DNA of 8,046 bases from JAAAOZ01 sp964496595 (lineage in GTDB: Bacteria; Chloroflexota; Anaerolineae; B4-G1; SLSP01), in NCBI GenBank assembly GCA_964496595.1, contig CAZCAI010000185.1, positions 1-8,046 of the forward strand, given 5' to 3'. The translations under genes were made by a program, and so were the position numbers. Each line of letters begins with the position of its first letter. The stretch's first letter is position 1. Positions 6,344-8,046 of this stretch are shown here, in pieces. The notes under the pieces were generated by a model. The model was not told where the DNA came from. It ran no database searches and saw nothing but the letters and a program-made list of their open reading frames with translations.

Positions 6344-6554
6344 TCCAAATTATGGAATCGGCTACTGGAAAGATTTTCTAAATGTAAAAACCTCTGCGGT
6401 GAGATTTTCTATCGTTGATGCGCCAGAAGCTTATGAGAACTCCATTTTCATCTCAAACCTCCGGTATCGGACAAAGGCATCACAGCAGCATTATGAGAGC
6501 GCTACTGAACACGCGAAGGATACAATAAGGACTCTCATCCAATCAGCAGGATAG
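6342..6554 (+). pseudogene. Open 3' remnant of an unidentified gene
   Basis: From 6351 the plus strand reads 67 codons without a stop to TAG at 6552-6554. The frame opens after a TAA at 6339-6341 that lies inside the adjacent inverted repeat. The predicted peptide begins YGIGYWKDFLNVKTS and ends HAKDTIRTLIQSAG, with a mixed, protein-like composition including several aromatic residues. There is no ATG in frame; the only usual start is a GTG at 6399 without a ribosome site. I infer the 3' end of a gene whose front was lost, possibly with the repeat at the break. I recognise no family, and a chance open frame in AT-rich DNA is possible. Confidence 0.35.
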
Positions 6555-6625
6555 AAGAAAGATCGTCCAAAAATCACATACGGGGAAAAAGAGAAGGGAA
6601 ACAAACCTGCGAAGAGAAAGACTAA

Positions 6626-6973
6626 TTACAAAGCCAGTAGCTTTTTAAGCTCAGCCTCAACTAACTTCATAATCTCCCCCTCAAGACAACCGATTGTCCT
6701 TTGGATTCTTCGCCTATCTATAGCTCGGAGTTGCGAAATAAGCAGCACTGAGGAAGAATTCAATCCATTGACAGAGGATGGTTGAACTATAATTGTGTGA
6801 GAAAAACGCTGAGCGCTCAAATTACTTGTAAAAGGCACCACCATAATGACAGACACGGTGGGGATTGTTGCATCATTATGTACGACAAGAGCAGGTCTAT
6901 TACCAAATTGTTCATGTCCAGCAGCGCCGGCAGGCCGAGGCAGTTTAACTAATACGATGTCGCCACGGCCCAT
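6626..6973 (-). CDS. mazF: MazF/PemK-type endoribonuclease toxin
   Basis: Toxins of this family cut single-stranded mRNA at short sequence motifs and stop growth when the antitoxin is lost. The 115 residues follow the family pattern: GDIVLVKLP (4-12), then EQFGNRPALVV (21-31), MVVPFTS (44-50), the NGLNSSSVLLISQLRAIDRRRI stretch (69-90) and a C-terminal helix ending in KKLLAL. Arg26 in the RPALV motif and Thr49 in PFTS correspond to the catalytic Arg and Thr of MazF/Kid, so the toxin looks intact. It starts three bases after the stop of the antitoxin-like gene, and no strong ribosome site precedes it, so its translation probably depends on reading of the upstream gene. This order, antitoxin before toxin, is usual. 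The cut site cannot be predicted. Confidence 0.92.
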   Translation of the reverse strand: MGRGDIVLVKLPRPAGAAGHEQFGNRPALVVHNDATIPTVSVIMVVPFTSNLSAQRFSHTIIVQPSSVNGLNSSSVLLISQLRAIDRRRIQRTIGCLEGEIMKLVEAELKKLLAL

Positions 6974-6976
6974 AAT

Positions 6977-7267
6977 CTAATCACACTCTGCTTCAAAGAG
7001 TCTTAGGGCCTCGTCACTAGCCGCCTCCCATGCCTCTAATTCCAAAGCCAGATCAGGTTCGATCACAGGGATCCTTGCGGGGTGACGAGTTCGAACATAG
7101 ATACCATCAATGATAGACGACTCAGACATATCAATCGTTTGACGACTGATAGAGGGTTGAATCCAAACACTCTCTTCCGTAGCTTTACCCGTAACTTCAG
7201 AAGAAGAATATAATGAGTGCCCTGCAATTCCATGCTCTTTTACACATGTCCTACTGTCAATCGTCAT
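6977..7267 (-). CDS. Probable antitoxin of the MazF-type toxin
   Basis: I call this 96-residue protein an antitoxin mainly from position: it lies directly before mazF, with three bases between, and has the right size. Its C terminus (EPDLALELEAWEAASDEALRLFEAE, about 70-94) is acidic and helical, like the arm by which MazE-type antitoxins wrap the toxin. The N-terminal half (1-65) shows no ribbon-helix-helix or AbrB/MazE motif that I recognise, so how it binds DNA, if it does, is open. The ATG overlaps the TGA of the upstream gene as ATGA, and AGGAG lies seven bases upstream inside that gene, so translation is likely coupled across all three genes. Confidence 0.75.
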   Translation of the reverse strand: MTIDSRTCVKEHGIAGHSLYSSSEVTGKATEESVWIQPSISRQTIDMSESSIIDGIYVRTRHPARIPVIEPDLALELEAWEAASDEALRLFEAECD

Positions 7268-7962
7268 CCTGTCTCTCCTGAAAGAAAAGTTTGCACTTTA
7301 TCCTCTATATACTCGTTCATACGGGTTAATCTTTCCCGAACTGCAAAAGAGGAGCCAGGTTCCGTAGTCCTTAACCAGTTAAATTGCGTCTCGACGAATA
7401 TTTTTGTAGCATCGCGCAAAAATGATTCTATCTTAACCTCAATATTAGCTGGTTCCTCCTCATATGGTAAAGGATCCATCACGAATCTCAGCCCTCCCCC
7501 ACGAATTGGCCGCCCAAAGGCTTTAAGCGCTTGGGAAGACTGCCCTAATCGTTTTTCCCATAGCTCCTGGAAGGCATGCTCGCCCGTTGTCTCATATAGT
7601 TGCCTGATGGTGGCGTCACTCTTAATAATCTGACGGTTGTGCGCAGGCCAAATCTTTTCGAAAGCTTCCAAGGCTGACTCCGTTTCTTGGATAAAAAGAT
7701 CCAATGACCCTTTAGGATTCGGAGCCACTATTAACACCTGCCCACTTTGGTGCGGCAGCATCCCCACAGAGATTTGCAAAGGAGAAGGATCTTCACGAGT
7801 GAGGATAATCCGATCCTCTAAATTCTCTGCCCGCACAAAATCAAGACCACCCGATATAATCTCCTGCTGGAACACGGTCGAAATTCGACTTGTTATAGTA
7901 GGTGCAGGAATCGTGATAAAATTAATCCCAAGATGGATAATGTAACGCGAGTAAGGTTTCAT
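7264..7962 (-). CDS. Hypothetical protein, first gene of the mazF operon
   Basis: I do not recognise this 232-residue protein with certainty. It has no signal peptide or clear membrane segment and looks cytoplasmic, of mixed alpha/beta type. A beta-rich first half (about 8-80, with RIILTREDPSPLQISVGML at 51-69) is followed by a helical middle (88-148) rich in Glu, Lys and Trp. A second strand-rich part (156-197) includes GGGLRFVMDPLP and IEVKIESFLRD. The layout recalls the loosely defined TIGR04255 family, but that is only an impression. The ATG is confined by a TGA four codons upstream. Its stop overlaps the antitoxin start, tying it to the toxin-antitoxin pair as a possible third component, regulator or simply a cotranscribed neighbour. 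A TATAAT overlaps the start codon, but I find no matching -35. Confidence 0.6.
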   Translation of the reverse strand: MKPYSRYIIHLGINFITIPAPTITSRISTVFQQEIISGGLDFVRAENLEDRIILTREDPSPLQISVGMLPHQSGQVLIVAPNPKGSLDLFIQETESALEAFEKIWPAHNRQIIKSDATIRQLYETTGEHAFQELWEKRLGQSSQALKAFGRPIRGGGLRFVMDPLPYEEEPANIEVKIESFLRDATKIFVETQFNWLRTTEPGSSFAVRERLTRMNEYIEDKVQTFLSGETG

Positions 7963-8046
7963 TATAGGCTTCTTTCACAAATAGCTGACTTAGGTAGTTC
8001 CAAAATTTAAAACCTTCCAAACCAGATGCTTTTTCCTCGGAAAATC

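Larger units (their letters stand above)
6217..6625. other. Non-coding, AT-rich stretch between membrane genes and mazF
   Basis: No complete gene is present. The composition is visibly more AT-rich than the region to the left. It contains an inverted repeat (6274-6343) and an open plus-strand frame without a start codon (6342-6554), each listed separately. The last 70 bases (6555-6625) are purine-rich on the plus strand and show no clear hairpin or terminator for mazF. Confidence 0.6.

Noticed and set aside
6371..6411. Direct repeat AGATTTTCTA at 6371-6380 and 6402-6411
   Set aside because: Only ten AT-rich bases, two copies, inside the open plus-strand remnant; chance is likely, and nothing mobile lies between them.
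1..8046. CRISPR array or tRNA/rRNA gene
   Set aside because: No regularly spaced direct repeats, cloverleaf or rRNA-like stretch was seen on either strand.

Overview
The window looks like bacterial chromosome from a metagenome-type assembly: a run of exactly 100 N (4655-4754) is the conventional placeholder for a scaffold gap. All nine protein genes lie on the minus strand, so transcription runs from right to left. The GC-rich coding style, the UPF0175 domain, the GH65 phosphorylase paired with a beta-phosphoglucomutase, and the many intergenic inverted repeats would suit a member of the Chloroflexota (Anaerolineae-like). That placement is inference; the window has no rRNA or other phylogenetic marker.

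Layout in transcription order. (1) 8046-6626 is an AT-richer three-gene cassette: an unrecognised 232-aa protein, a 96-aa probable antitoxin that overlaps it by ATGA, and a MazF/PemK-type endoribonuclease 3 bases further on. The tight coupling suggests one toxin-antitoxin operon with an extra upstream partner. (2) 6625-6217 has no complete gene. It holds an open plus-strand stretch that reads like the 3' end of a lost gene (6342-6554) and, next to it, an AT-rich inverted repeat (6274-6343). (3) 6216-5302 holds two membrane-protein genes: a small four-helix protein with a TTG start and an isoprenylcysteine-methyltransferase-like protein, 9 bases apart. (4) 5301-5030 holds hairpins and a possible promoter. 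(5) 5029-2153 is a disaccharide-phosphorolysis operon: beta-phosphoglucomutase (core lost in the gap) followed by a GH65 phosphorylase. The phosphorylase would split an alpha-glucoside with phosphate to beta-glucose 1-phosphate, and the mutase would convert that to glucose 6-phosphate. (6) 2055-1336 encodes an unusual fusion of a UPF0175 domain to a GNAT acetyltransferase. (7) 1114-326 is coaX, the type III pantothenate kinase, followed by a good hairpin terminator. (8) 325-1 is non-coding, with a block of stable hairpins.

The best leads for something undescribed are the three-gene mazF cassette and the UPF0175-GNAT fusion. The rest is ordinary metabolism, but several intergenic inverted repeats look like members of dispersed repeat families and can be tested against the rest of the genome.
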